The position numbers were made by a program, and so were the translations under genes. DNA of 64,000 bases from Pseudogymnoascus destructans (lineage: Eukaryota; Ascomycota; Leotiomycetes; Thelebolales; Thelebolaceae): positions 620,001-684,000 of the forward strand of contig NW_020167521.1 in NCBI RefSeq assembly GCF_001641265.1. The letters run 5' to 3'. The notes beneath the pieces were generated by a model that saw only the letters and a list, made by a program, of their open reading frames with translations, searched no databases and was not told where the DNA came from. This document shows positions 31,906 to 43,963 of this stretch, in pieces. The number at the start of each line of letters is the position of its first letter. Within the stretch, counting starts at the first letter, position 1.

Positions 31906-34106
31906 ATGACAACGATGAGGTTGCTCTTTTTTACAGTCGCCCTGACGGCGTCGATTGGCCAGACGGGTATCGTCGACTTGAACGCTGACGCAGTCGTTCG
32001 GAGAGCAGACGCGCCACATACAACATACCATACAACTGCAAACAAGCCAACGATGACAGGAATTGCCACAAACTGTAACAAGTTCTACGATGTAGTTAAA
32101 GGCGATGATTGCGAGACTGTAGCGGCAGCTTTCAAAATCACGAAAAATCAATTTCTTGCATGGAATGTAGGTTTTGAGTGCCAGACATAACGAAGTTTGT
32201 ACTGATAGTTTTGCAGCCTGCAGTTTCTGCAGACTGTGGCACCAATTTTTGGGTTGGAGACTCATACTGCGTTGGCACTGGTAAGGCAGGTGTTAGCAGC
32301 ACCAAGAGCGATGCTCCTCACACGACTGTCTACACGAAACCGGATAAGCCTACACAGACTGGGACCATCTGCAATTGCAACAAGTGGTATGATGTCGTTG
32401 AGGGCGATGACTGCGGGACAGTTGCGACCGCGTTTAAGATACAGCTTGCGGACTTCCTAAAAATGAACGTGAGTCTGTGCTGGAAACCCAATCTTGACTC
32501 GGTGCTAACTTGTAAAAGCCGGCGGTATCGTCTGACTGCGTCACCAACTTCTGGGTTGGGAATAGCTATTGCGTGGGGACATCGGAAGGCGCTTGCCCTA
32601 CATCGACGTCAATCAAACCTCATAACTCTACTACCATCTCTTCATCTTACTCTATAATTTCGCAACCATCGAGCTCCTATGTGCAGGTCACAAGATCCAC
32701 AGCCACATCCTGGCCGCCAACTCAAACCCAGGCTGGGCAAGTGCCATACTGTGAGAAACTCTGATGACTGATGTGACGAAGCTAACTAGTATAGGCAACA
32801 AATGGAAGCTGGTATATCCAGGCGACACTTGCGCCAGTATACAAGCAACATATTCAACCTCAATGTCGTTGGATGACTTGTATGTAATCATCAATCTGCT
32901 GGTTGTAGCACATATATTACCAGAAGCTAACATAGCCACGAAGCAAATCATGGAACCCCGCCTTGGGTGCTAATTGCACCAACCTTTTTGCTAACTATTT
33001 TGTTTGCGTTGGTAAGATTCTGCATATTTGGAGCCATCCAGGACAAGCTGACCATACACAGGAATCCAATCTCAAACAAGTGCTACACACAACACTACTG
33101 CAACTTCGCAATGGTATCCACCATATACTCCAACTGTTCGCCCAACACCTAATAGCACGTTTGTGCCTTCACCAACTCAGAGCGGTATCCCACCTAGCTG
33201 TATGGCTTTCTATCAAGCTACCACCAATGATACTTGTGAGTCGATTATAAAGGAAGAGGGCTATGTGTCATTGAATGAGCTCAAACAGTACAATGTAAGT
33301 CTCAATCTATCGTAATACCTGTGCCAACTAACAGGGTAGCCCGCCCTTGGATCTGATTGCTCCGGGCTAATTGCAGGGGATTATTACTGTGTTATGAATG
33401 GCACACTTCCGCTGCCGTCTGTGGCGACAGCTGCACCGGCAGCCACACAGGCAGGTATTACACCCGACTGTGTTTCATGGTATCGGGCGGATAGCGGAGA
33501 GGATTGCGACCTGATTGTGAAAATGTTTGGCACATTTAGCTCCGAAGACTTCCTGAAGTGGAATCCAGCTGTCAAATCAGACTGCTCGGGTTTGAAAATA
33601 AACAACTATTATTGCGTTGCCATTCCGTCAACGCCAACAACAAGGACTACGAGCTACATCTCTACGCCACTGCCCACAAATGGAGTTGGCCCACAACCAG
33701 AACAGCGTGGGATTCCGGAAGCTTGTTCAGATTACTGGTTTGTTGGAAGGTATGTATATGCATGTTGGTTTATGTACAAGTAGAACCTTTGCTAAAGCTT
33801 CAGTGGCAGCGTGGATACCTGTGACTCCATTGCAACCAAAAATAATATCACAGCTGCTCAACTGGAAAGTTACAACGTAAGTAGACTTCGAGATTCGAAT
33901 CTTCGAAGATAGGAGCATTAACTCCTATATAGCCGGCACTTAGCAGTGGTTGCTCGGGTCTGACACCAAACTATTATATCTGTGTTGAGATACCAGGTAG
34001 CTCTGCAACCAGTGCCACAGGTACGGGCACAACTGGCAGTGCTTCGAATACCGGCGCCACAAAACCGATGGCAACAACTGATACGCTTCCAGAACCAATA
34101 CATTAG
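31906..34106 (+). CDS. Secreted protein with six LysM domains
   Basis: Nine exons (31906-32166, 32217-32468, 32519-32750, 32795-32879, 32944-33011, 33062-33294, 33340-33749, 33804-33876, 33933-34106) give 595 residues. A signal peptide (about 1-22) is followed by six LysM modules. Each has the fungal pattern of a Cys before the Tyr/Trp-rich start (for example CNKWYDVVEGDDCGTVA) and a second half of WNPA..DC..G..NYYCV type. Introns repeatedly split modules at the same point, just before the Pro-Ala of the second half, which indicates growth by module duplication. Ser/Thr/Pro-rich linkers separate modules. LysM proteins bind chitin and can shield hyphae or hide chitin fragments. It lacks a catalytic domain or GPI signal. 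Confidence 0.9.
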
Positions 34107-34440
34107 TCCCAAGTGCAACTACTAGGGCTTCTTCAACAAAGGTAGGAGCATCGGTGAGTACTGAACCGTCTTCTTCAGCGGCAAAAACCTAGCGACTCTA
34201 AAGATTATGAGTTGGGGATAGCTTGATTAATGTAACTTAATAATTTTTTATTTTGATAACATCTCAATGATAAGGGTATGCGATATAAGCTTTATGAGAC
34301 TGTCGTGAGATGATTTACATGATAAACTCTAATCGTTATTTATAGAGTTCCCGAATGTATTGCAATCCCATGCCTATCCTATACAAAACAAACCATTCGT
34401 CCTTTGATAATCCATAATTACTCCCATGTCAAGGTGACGA

Positions 34441-35324
34441 TCACCTATTGGCCGATGTCCCAAAACAATATTGCATCGTGAATATATCCGGGAATGAATC
34501 CAGCGTAAAATTCGACCCCTCATCGACGCTGAAATTGAAACTTCTCGCATACGAAACAGGAACCAGCACCTCAAAAAGATCCATTTTTCCTAGCTGCTTT
34601 AGAGGCCCTAACCACACTTCCTTCAAGTCAGGCGGTGCGGGATAAGGACATTCATGAGCTGCGACCGCGACCCTGAGGTGCCGGAGGCTGGGCATAGCGG
34701 CAAACATGGCCCACATGTCCTGATACAGTTGCGTCTGTTTGGTGTCGATGGGCGATAAACCCAGACCGATAAATTCCCATAACATCTCAATGGCGCCGAT
34801 GAGTGCAAAGCGCTGTGGGAGGACTAAAGACGGAAAATCGCATAGGAGCTGTCGAGTGCCAAAATCAAATGTTGTGGTGCAGTAAAGTATGTCGATTGCT
34901 TCTGAGTATCTTGCATTTAAGTTAGCAGCCTACACGAAGATATAGAAGCCGGAGCAGCTAGAATGCCAATTATTTACATTTGTCGACATGTTAGTAGAAT
35001 CGCAAAATCCAGCTTCAGTTTGCCCATCATTCCGTTCGGAGGGCCTGGATTCCCATCACTAACTCCATCTTTGCACCGGTCAAACCAGATGCTCCGGAAG
35101 CCATCATCCTCGGTTTGGTCCCAGGTGCAGATGCAATGCCACCATCGCCACTCTAAGATCTCTTTCTTATTCGTTATGTCCCTACGGTACTTGCGCGGTG
35201 CGAATTCAAACATCAAGTGGACTTTGCGATGGCTGAGGACTTTGTCGTAGATGCGACGACGAAGCTCGATCGGTAGCTTCCGCAGGAGCCCTAATGTATG
35301 CTGACCAGGTTCATACAAAGACAA
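34441..35324 (-). CDS. DUF7730-like hypothetical protein (5' end unresolved)
   Basis: Two exons, about 35324-34978 and 34909-34441, join to give the motif LLTCRQIYSEAIDILY, with LLRKLPIELRRRIYDKVL near the start. These are the hallmarks of the large fungal family annotated as DUF7730 (F-box-like N-terminus, no known function). The open frame continues upstream to about 35430 without an ATG, so a further 5' exon is needed, or the gene has lost its start. A GC-rich C-terminal part contains no further motif. Confidence 0.65.
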
Positions 35325-35430
35325 CGATCGCTCACGAGTTTTGGGCAGACGTGGCTGTACGTTTTTATCTTCATACTCTGGCCGTTTCGGACGAACGGTC
35401 TTGTGATTCTGTGGCTCGGTCAGGACAACT

Positions 35431-36174
35431 GCGCTTATCAGTTAGACGGGCATTGAGAAAAACCTTGCGATTGAAGGGCTTCTTGAAGTCCACCATCATG
35501 CGATCTAATTGATAGCCACTGGTCTACATGGCTCAGTGTTCATTCTAGTTTGATGTTATCAAGGTCGTTGGACAACGTCGCTTATGGTTGTCTGACACAC
35601 AGCCATAAACGACGCTATCTGATAATCGTCGGTGCGAACACCGACGATTATGCATCTACGTTAACTTACATGTAATCGCAGTTCACTGTTTATCCGTAAT
35701 GAGTCATGCAAAAGCGAGTGGATGGTGCAAAAAAGTAAAGCATCATCAAACTATCATCCACTTTCCAATGTACCCCGCCTCAAACCCATGCCGTTTGCGG
35801 GATAGACGTGGCCGCCTCTTACTACCTTGTTTGATGTAGGTGACTGAAACGTGATCGTTAAACCAGAACCACTCAATTCAAAGCGTCCAACACTACATAT
35901 TAACAAGGCTGGCGCCATGACTGAAATAAAAAACTTGTATGGTCAGAGCACTCATTTCGCATGATACATGTGCGTGCAGTACCTGGGATCTGGATTTGGT
36001 CCTCGATATGGCTGCCTTGTATGTTTGGAATGAACCTGTTATACAAAAAGCATATATAGTACTGTATTCTGCTCGGTATGTTTGCCTCGATATATCTACT
36101 ATAAAATCTTTGCAAAATCATCTTTAGCGTCGTATCCTCGATATCTTTACCTTTTATAACTATCCTTAGGAAAC
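35431..36174. other. Intergenic with strong hairpins
   Basis: No gene was recognised. It contains two adjacent inverted repeats at about 35572-35651. The second is a perfect 13-bp stem (ATAATCGTCGGTG, 35622-35634, with its complement at 35639-35651) around a CGAA loop. The first is an imperfect stem around TTATGG...CCATAA. Confidence 0.6.
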
Positions 36175-37097
36175 ATGAGTCTGATAAGAAACCGGCGAAC
36201 CCTATCGTTATGGGAAGCGCAGTCAAGGCCAGAGTGGGGTGCAACGAGGTTCTGGGAGTATGTATTCAAGGAGGATATCTTCAATGGTCGTGACTGGGCA
36301 ATCTCATCTCAGCAACCCCCAACGAACGATCAGGGAGATAGGCGCAGGGTGGATCTCTGCATCGAAAGATGGATACACGACAAGTGGCAAAAAATCGCAG
36401 TTTTCGAGGCAAAGAAGACAAACTGTTCTCAGGCCGAAATTAATGAAGTCGAATACCTAGCCTACAACGCCTGCATGGAACATTTTGTCGACTCTGGAAG
36501 GAAACAGATGTATGGCATAACCACCATAGGGACTACGGCACGCATTTGGTATGTCACCAAAGCCGGTGACTATCTCCTTCCTATGTGTAATGATGTACGG
36601 TTACGCTCGCGCTACATCCCACTGAGCCAAAAAGACTACAGTATCCCTGCTCGCCCTTAATACGCGTAACACGCTTTATATACCACATGTACTGTAACGG
36701 CGGCACCGTTACACTATGGTGCCTGCAACAGTAGGCCTCTCCGACCGACCAGCATACATCGAAGCACACAGCTCTGAGGCATCAGATCTCACGGAAGGTT
36801 TCGATTATATGGTCAAAAATGATATGATGTCTGACAAAAAACTTCAAGTACTAAGGAGCAACCGTTCTCCGAGACCGTCGCAACTCCCGGCAAATAACCC
36901 GTACCTTGGGCCAGCTACCCAGCTCAAATATGGTATAGCAAGCTCAGTGTACCCGTCGAATCCAACCGGCTTTATGAGCCCAAATCCTCAAGCTCAATTC
37001 CAGTCACCTCAGCCGCTCTATGGATCCCGTCAGCTCCCAGGGACACTGAATCCTTCTCCTTATTCCGCCACTGGACCGCAAGTCTACACCACGGATC
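36175..37097 (+). pseudogene. PD-(D/E)XK-like gene truncated by retroelement
   Basis: Exon 1 (36175-36640) and exon 2 (36732 to about 37097) join in frame with a gtatcc donor. The first exon shows the nuclease-like pattern RRVDLCIERW followed by IAVFEAKK, then a helix with AEINEVEYLAYNAC, and MYGITTIGTTARIWYV. This resembles a widespread fungal family of hypothetical proteins with a restriction-endonuclease-like fold. The second exon contributes YIEAHSSEASDLTEGFDYM and a Pro/Ser/Gln-rich tail. The coding sequence then runs into the antisense end of retroelement B at a GGATCCG junction, so the natural C-terminus is lost. Confidence 0.65.
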
Positions 37098-39711
37098 CGA
37101 TTAAATGCATGACGAATGTCAATCTTTGTAAGATATTTGGCACTGTGATCTGAGCCAATGTTTCATCGATGAGGGGTAGTGGGTATGAGTCTTTTCTTGT
37201 GATGGCATTTAGCTTGCGGTAATCAACACAGAATCGAAGTCCGCCACCTGGTTTGCGGACGAAAAGGACAGGAGAGGCAAAGGGAGCTTTGCTAGCTTCA
37301 ATAAATCCTTTCGACAAGTTGTCGTCAATATATTTCTTCACAAGATCAAGTTCCTCCTTTGCATGTTGTAAAGGGGCGCATGTCCTAATTTCGAATCTTG
37401 TTCTAAGACGATGTGGTGGTCTGCATATCGGTGAGGGGGGAGTTCATCTGCAGCCTGCTTTGAGAACACATCGAGATATTTATGGAACTCCTTTGGGAGG
37501 ATCAGTTTTGGGTCGATTTCCTTCGCTTCCTCCTTTGCCTGTTCAGCGAGTATATCTTTAAATGATACTGCAAAAACCTTAGCTCCCTTCTGCTTCCAAA
37601 GCATATTAAATGGTGCGGCTCCAATTTTGCGACAGTGCATGTGTTCTTATAAGGAGGTTGGAGGGCTGGCTTCCAAGATTTGTCATCTTGTATTTGCTTA
37701 TTGACTTGGGGAATGTAGGTTTCGGATTTTTAGTATTCGTTGGTGTAGTGTGCTGGCAATGACCTTTAGTAAATATGACTTGGTCATTTACCATATCAAG
37801 TATAACTCCATGTTGCTTCATCCAAGCCTTCCCAAGAATGACAGAATGTTTCCAAAGAGTGGTGATGAATAGAGGGCATAGACTTTTAACATGGTCTTGG
37901 ACCTGTAGGCGAGGGTATATAGCATGAGTAATGGGAGGGGCTGCTGTTCCATCAAAGCCTTGAATAGGGCATGGCTTTAAAAGCTCTAGTGGTGATATGC
38001 CTTCTATCTCACAAATTCATTCTGCGTCAACAGCATTCACAAAGTTTCCTCCAGTAGCTCCAGTATCGATAAGGGCTTGTGCTTTGATTTTTGATTTTCT
38101 ATCATACAAGTAACTATGAATGGAGTATCTGGATCTAATCCAAAGCTTGAGGAAGAAGTTGCAATTCTGGCTGTCATGACACCTTCAGGGACGTCTTGTC
38201 TGAAGGTTATTCTTTTCCTGAAAGTGGAGCATCATAAGTGCTAACTTTGTGGACTTGAGCATTCTTGGTAGGACATTCATAAGCTCGGTGTCCAGTTTGC
38301 TGGCAATGGAAGCAGCGGCCTTCCTGCATTAGCTTCTCAGTTGCAGGGTTCTGATGTGGTGCACGATATAGTCTTGGTGGTCTAAAGCTAGCAGGTGGGT
38401 TTGTAGTAGGCTGCTGAGCCTTACTGTGAAAGTCTTGTGGCTTAAAGGCTTGCTGAATAACTCGAGGGACAGTGCGAGCATCTTGGATTTGAAGTTTCTG
38501 GATATTCTGATGAATCAGTAAGCACTTTTGTGCAAAGGCATGAAGAGAGCTTGGATTTATCTCTGCTATTAAAGCAGTCTGCATCTTCGTATTAACCTTA
38601 TGGCGGAGGTCATCAATGAGGGTCTCTTCTGAGTAATCCAGTTCAACAGTGAGTCTCTGGAACTCTGCCCAAAAGGTAGCAAAGTTATCCTTGTTTTGGA
38701 AGAGCTTTCTATAAGCACGTTGTGCAGTAAAGTGGCGGTCTGGATCACTGAAGACTCTGTCTAGGACTTCAAACATTTCCTCTACAGTTTGAAACTTGTT
38801 CTGAGTAGATCGAAGGCATGGATTGATGTGAGAGGAGGCTTTGCCACCTAGTCTGCTTTGCACATAACCCATCTGAAGGGCTGGAGTAGGAAAATGGTCA
38901 AGGTTCGCCTCGAGCTTCATCTTTATCTTAATGCTCCAATCGTCATAAGCTGGCTCTATTCCGTCTGTGAGAGTAGGAGGGTCCGGGATCATGGTGGATT
39001 TCTGGTGTGATTCTCTATTGCGAGTAGTGCTGCTTTTTGACTTCTCATTTTCAAGATATTTCACAACAGCAGCTTGTCCTGCCATTGTCTGCTCATGAGC
39101 TTGGATAACTGCCTCCGACTCGCACTCTCATATGCTATTACTGTGAGCTGGGTGCCCTGTGTCCTTACAGAGAGAGGCTGCGCTCAAATCCAAAAGCAGA
39201 TGATGGAGGATTATGATCATGTCACCCAGCTCTACAATACTACCCTCCAGAAGAGTCGAGAGGAGAAGGCTACATATGATGACAATATCAGCCAGCTACA
39301 AGCTAAACGGATGCTATCCTATAGGTCTACTACGAAGGATACAAAAAAGATGATGAGGAACCCCGTTTGGTCAATCCCCTTAAGTACCCGAAACGGGTCC
39401 GACTTGGCTAACCTACCCTAATGCTCCTCACGTGACCGTAACCTGCCCGACTCCAATGCTTTCCATCACTGAGGGCTTTGGCATCCTTACACTCTCTGGG
39501 CTTGGCTCCAGGTGCTCACAACTGAGAGGTCTTTAAGCTCCCAAATGCGAAGGGTAGCTTGGTGTTCTGGATCCTCGAGTAGTGTTTCCCTTCTATTATA
39601 GGTGTGGCTTTCTAAGCAGTCCTCATTGCTTGTAGTAGATTGGGTTTCTTGTCCTTGATCTTGACTCCTGTCACGGATGACATGTCCTTGTGCATCGCGT
39701 GCCATTATAGC
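37098..39711 (-). pseudogene. gag-pro-RT remnants of element B
   Basis: The gag N-terminal part lies at 39711-39497. Its continuation, with a 34-residue stretch, lies flipped at 39175-39300, and the main gag frame is 39116-38207, ending in a CCHC knuckle CFHCQQTGHRAYEC. Protease remnants with DTGATGGNF lie near 38040-38080, and a further frame ends near 37606. The RT start KPGGGLRFCVDYRKLNAI is at 37341-37140, followed by a frameshift. The solo LTR insertion and inversion at 39117-39491 also break gag. Confidence 0.82.
39117..39491 (-). repeat. Solo LTR in element B with partial inversion
   Basis: This is the same LTR family as at 28658 and 30195. The part 39301-39491 is in minus orientation and ends CATCCTTACA next to CTCTC (39492-39496). 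The other LTR end (39117-39169) is in the opposite orientation and ends next to GAGAG (39170-39174), the complement of that duplication. Re-inverting 39117-39300 restores both the LTR and the gag reading frame across the breakpoint. Confidence 0.85.
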
Positions 39712-40204
39712 AGGCTTCACTTCTTGTCCTTGGAATTGTCGAGGTCAGGATCTTCTTCTGACTTTGTCGGTATCAGGAACTAGACACGTATGTGGTGAAG
39801 GCCCTATTATGCAGTTGTCGGCCGTACGAGCCACTCAAGAGGAGCGCACTTCCGTCACAGTTATATCCTTGTTGAGGGAGCATCACGGAAAGGTCTAATT
39901 CTGCTGATATAATGTTCTGGGTTCTGATGCTTGAGTGTGGTATTGAGTTGACTTGTGGTTTCTGGATTTGATGTTCTGGTGTTCTGGTTCTGGTTCTGGT
40001 TCAATGTGTAGCTCTGGTTGGTCTGAGTTTCGATTTCTGGTTCTGGAGGTTCTGTTGCACAAAGGTTTGTGCTGGTTTCTGGTTTGAGGGTTCTGTTGCT
40101 CGAAGGTTTGTGCTGGTTTCTAGTTTCTTGCTCAGGATGAGCTAATGAAGAAATGAGATTCAATCTTATGTTACGATGGTCATAGAGGTCATGATGCCAG
40201 TCCA

Positions 40205-40492
40205 GGAAAAGTCATCTAGATTGAATCTAAAGAGAGAAGAAGAAGAAGAAGGAAGGAAGGTGAGGCTATTCCACATAACATACAGTTGTCTGCTTAGCGG
40301 TTGTAACCTTGTGGCTAAGGCTACACCCGTAATCCCCATACAACTGTAATAACCGTAACAACCATAACAACTGTAACAACCGTAACAACCGTAACAACCG
40401 TAACAACCGTAACAACCGTAACAACCGTAACAACCGTAACAACCGTAACAACCGTAACAAGCTGTGACAAGCTGTGAGCTGTAATCGTAACA
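40205..40492 (-). repeat. LTR of element B with 9-bp tandem array
   Basis: The LTR starts TGTTACGATTACAGC (minus strand) at 40492. Within its first part it contains about twelve tandem copies of AACAACCGT (plus strand, about 40347-40461), the unit itself resembling the LTR start. A pyrimidine-rich 3' part leads to AGATTCAATCTAGATG and the primer-binding region. The 3' border is approximate. It abuts the truncated RNase H region of element C. Confidence 0.7.
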
Positions 40493-40499
40493 GTAGCAA

Positions 40500-43400
40500 C
40501 ACCTGAAGCTGTTGCTTTTGTCGATCATCCTCATCATTGCTTCTGGTCTGTCAACAGGCCTTTGAGTCAAAGCATCTGCTTTTCCATTTTGCTTTCCAGG
40601 CCTATAGATGATCTGGAAGTTGTATCGAGAGAGGAATTCAGCCCATCGAGCTTGTTTTCTTGTGAGCTTCTTGGTGGACATGAAGTATTCCAAGCTTTTG
40701 TGATCAGACAAGACTTGGACTGGAAAATCTGTCCCTTCAAGTTCTGGTCTCCATGCTTCGAAACATCTGATGATTGCAAGCAATTCCTTGTCATATATCT
40801 CGTAATTGCATTCTGCAGGTGCTAGCTTTTTTGAGAAGTATGCCACTGGATGTAGAACCCCTTGATCATCTTTTTGTGACAAGACTCCTGATGAGATGAA
40901 GTCTGAGGAATCTGCTTCGATATAGGCTGTCTTGTTTCTATCAAAATGCCTCAAGACAGGAGCTTCTGTGACTGTTTGTTTTAACAGCTCGAATGCAGTT
41001 TGGCATGCATGAGTCCATTCGAATATCTGATCCTTTCTGGTAAGGTTCACCAATAGCCTCATGATGCTGGAGTAATTTCAGATGAACCTTTGATAGAAAT
41101 TGCAGAATCCAATGGAAGCTTGCATATCCCTGAGCGATTTTGGAGTTCGCCATTCCAATATAGTAGAAACCTTTGCAGGGTCCATGTGAATGCCATTGAC
41201 TCCCACAATGAGTCCTAGGAATTTGGTTTCTTGGACGAAAAACTCACATTTTGAGATATCTGCTTGCAGTCCAGCTTCTCGAAGCTTCTGTAGGACTTTT
41301 ATTATGTGCTCTGTATGCTCTACTCGAGTAGCACTGTAGATAAGAATGTCATCCATGTATGCGATGATGAATTGGTTGAGGTAATCTATAAGGGTTTCAT
41401 TCATGTACCTCTGGAATGTTGCTGGACCATTTGTGAGTCCGAAGGGCATGACCTTGTATTTGTATGATCCAAATCGAGTTCTGAATGTAGTGAAGTCTTC
41501 ATCTTCTTCTGTCTGCATTCGAATTCGATTGAAGGCATGTTGAATGTCCAGTTTGGTGAGATATTTTGCTCTTATGACTTGGGCCAGCGTTTCATCAATG
41601 AGTGGTATGGGATATCGATCCTTTTTCGTTATGGCATTTAGCTTCCTGTAGTCAACACAGAATCAAAGACCACCACCTGGCTTTCTCACAAACATAATGG
41701 GTGAAGAGTATGGGGCTTTGCTTGCTTCAATGAACCCTTTTGGCAAGTGCTCGAAGACATATTCTTCAACCAAATCAAGTTCTTCCTTTGACATATTCCA
41801 GAGTGGTGCATATCCCAGCTTTACATCACCTTCGAGTTCAATATAATGGTCTGAAGGTCGATGGGGAGGTAGCTTGTCTGCTGCCATTTTCGAAAAAAAC
41901 ATCCAAAAATTCATGAAATTCCTTCGGAAGGATCAGTTGAGGGTCGATTTCTTCAGTTTTGGTCTTGTTCTTGTGCTCGATTATGTCCTTCATTGATATA
42001 GCAAAGACTTGAGCTCCTTTTTGCTTCATGAGCATTTGACATGGTGCTGCGCCAATCATTGCTATGGTGCAAGGTTTTGGTTTTTCCACTTTCGGAGCAG
42101 GTTCCGGAGGAGGCATTTCTTTGGCTTTCTTCTTTGGCCTTTGTCTTTTGCTTTTCGATATAGGCTCCGTTTCGAGGGCTCGATCTGGTATAGAATGGTT
42201 GCAATAATCTCCAGTGAAGAGGACTTGATCATTGATCATATTGAGAACAACTCCATGTTGCTTCATCCAAGCTTTCCCAAGAATGGTGGAATGTTTTCCC
42301 AGCAAAGTGATGAATAATGGACATAGACTTTCCACATGCTCTCCCACTTGTAGTCGAGGATATATAGCATGTGTGATAGCAGGGGCAGCCTCTCCATTGA
42401 ATCCTTCCACTTGTTTTGGCTTCACAAGTTCGACTGGGGCTATCCCTTCAATTTCACATATTCTTTCTGCATCAGCAGCATTAATGAAGTTCCCACCTGT
42501 GGCACCAGTATCGATCAATGCATGGACAATAGTTTTGTATTTTCCCATTCTACAAATAACTAAGAAAGGGGTATCCGGATCAAAACTAGATCTCGAGGAA
42601 GAAGCTGCAATTCTGGCTGCACTACTTCTAGTGATGACTTGTCTAGAGGCTATTTTTTCCGAAGCAATGATAGACTCAGCTGTAGATACCTCATTCACTT
42701 GAGCTTTGAGCTCCTGGGGACAGTCTCGAGCTCGATGTCCATTTTGTTGGCATATGAAGCATTTCCCAAGTTTCATGAGCATTTCTTTTGCTGGATCTTG
42801 ATGCGGTGGTCGATACAGCTTCTGCGTCTTGTTTTGCATGTTCGAATCCATTGTAGGTTGAGGGACTGGAGTTTGAAGTGCCTGGCCCTGATTTTGAGTT
42901 TGGCCTATGTTGTTCGAAAATGACTTTGGCTTCCTTTTGTCTTCTTGTTCCTTGATCCGCTGGATGTTCTGGTTGATGAGCATGCATTTCTTTGCAAACT
43001 AGTAAAGTGTAGTAGCTCCAACTTCAGCCACTAAGGCTTTCTGCATCTGTTGGTTGACTTTGAAGCGCAAGTCATCTAGCAAAGTTTCTTCAGAGTAATC
43101 AAGCTCTGTCGTGAGCCTTTGGAACTCGGCCCAGAACACTGCAAAGGTGTTGTTTCTCTGATACAGCTTCCGATACTCAGTTTGAGCTGTGTGCCTTTGA
43201 TTGGGATCACTGAAGGCTTTTTCCAAAAGTTCGAGAATTTCTTCTGCTGTCTGCAGTTTGTTTGTAGAGTTTGGTCGAAGCCTTGGATTAACATGTCAAA
43301 CTGCCAGTCATCCCAGTCGACTCTGAATGTAGCTCATTTGTAAAGTCTGTGTTGGAAAATGATCAATGTTGGCTTCGAGCTTGAGGCGAATTTTCACAAC

Positions 43401-43963
43401 CCAGTCTTCAAATGCTGGCTCTATCCCATCTGTGAGGATTGGAGGGTCTGGAATCCGAGCTGACAGTCGACTGTGAGAGTGGTTTCCTGGTTCATTCTTC
43501 AGAGCTTGTTGGGTTTGCTTTTCAAGATATTTCTGAATCGTTTGTTGCTCTGTGATTTGTTGCTCGTTGCTCTGGATCAGTTCCTGTAACTGGAGAATGG
43601 CATCATCCTTTTCAGCCAGTATCGAATTCGAGTCCTCTGCTAGGCCAAATAGTCCTGAAGAATGTTCTTGTGCAAAGTCCATGCCATTTTTTGGTTGGTG
43701 ACAGATAGTTTCTGGAATTCGTCAAAGGTTTCAACATTCCATTCAGCCTTTTCATGTCGATTTGCAAGTATAGATTTATGTCTCTCTTGAGCTGTTTTGC
43801 CCAGAGTCTGAAGGAAGGTTTCGGATTTGAAATTAGGATCATGAAGTTCATTGGTTTGGTTTGCAGAGCTTGGAATTGATGCTCCTTCTGCCAGGGATTC
43901 CTGGTCTTGTTCTGGATCGTTTCGAGCTGCCATTGCAGCTTTTTCTTCAGCTGTATAAGCCAT
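40500..43963 (-). pseudogene. gag-pro-RT-RH of element C, multiply broken
   Basis: The gag start is at 43963. Frame breaks lie near 43650, 43290 and 42990. The CCHC knuckle is CFICQQNGHRARDC and the protease motif is ALIDTGATGGNF. A frameshift in a seven-base A/T run near 41890 follows DVF. RT has KVMPFGLTNGPATF and catalytic YMDD (41350 region). RNase H has KKLAPAECNYEIYDKELLAI. Two TGA codons replace Arg (CGA in relatives): one before FCVDYRKLN (about 41664) and one in FYQRFI-NYSS (about 41076). Confidence 0.85.

Larger units (their letters stand above)
37098..40492 (-). mobile_element. Ty3/gypsy-type retrotransposon B, 3'-truncated
   Basis: Reading on the minus strand: LTR (40492 to about 40205), primer-binding region TGGACTGGCATCATGACC, leader, gag, protease, and the start of reverse transcriptase. 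It is cut at 37098 in the palm region, so most of reverse transcriptase, RNase H, integrase and the second LTR are gone. A leader block around 39800-39900 is closely similar to 44020-44110 of element C, showing the two are related families. Several frameshifts disable it. Confidence 0.85.

Noticed and set aside
40347..40461. CRISPR-like or coding (CYG)n array
   Set aside because: There are no spacers; it is a simple 9-bp tandem array within an LTR, and the Cys-Tyr-Gly peptide is read-through from RNase H.
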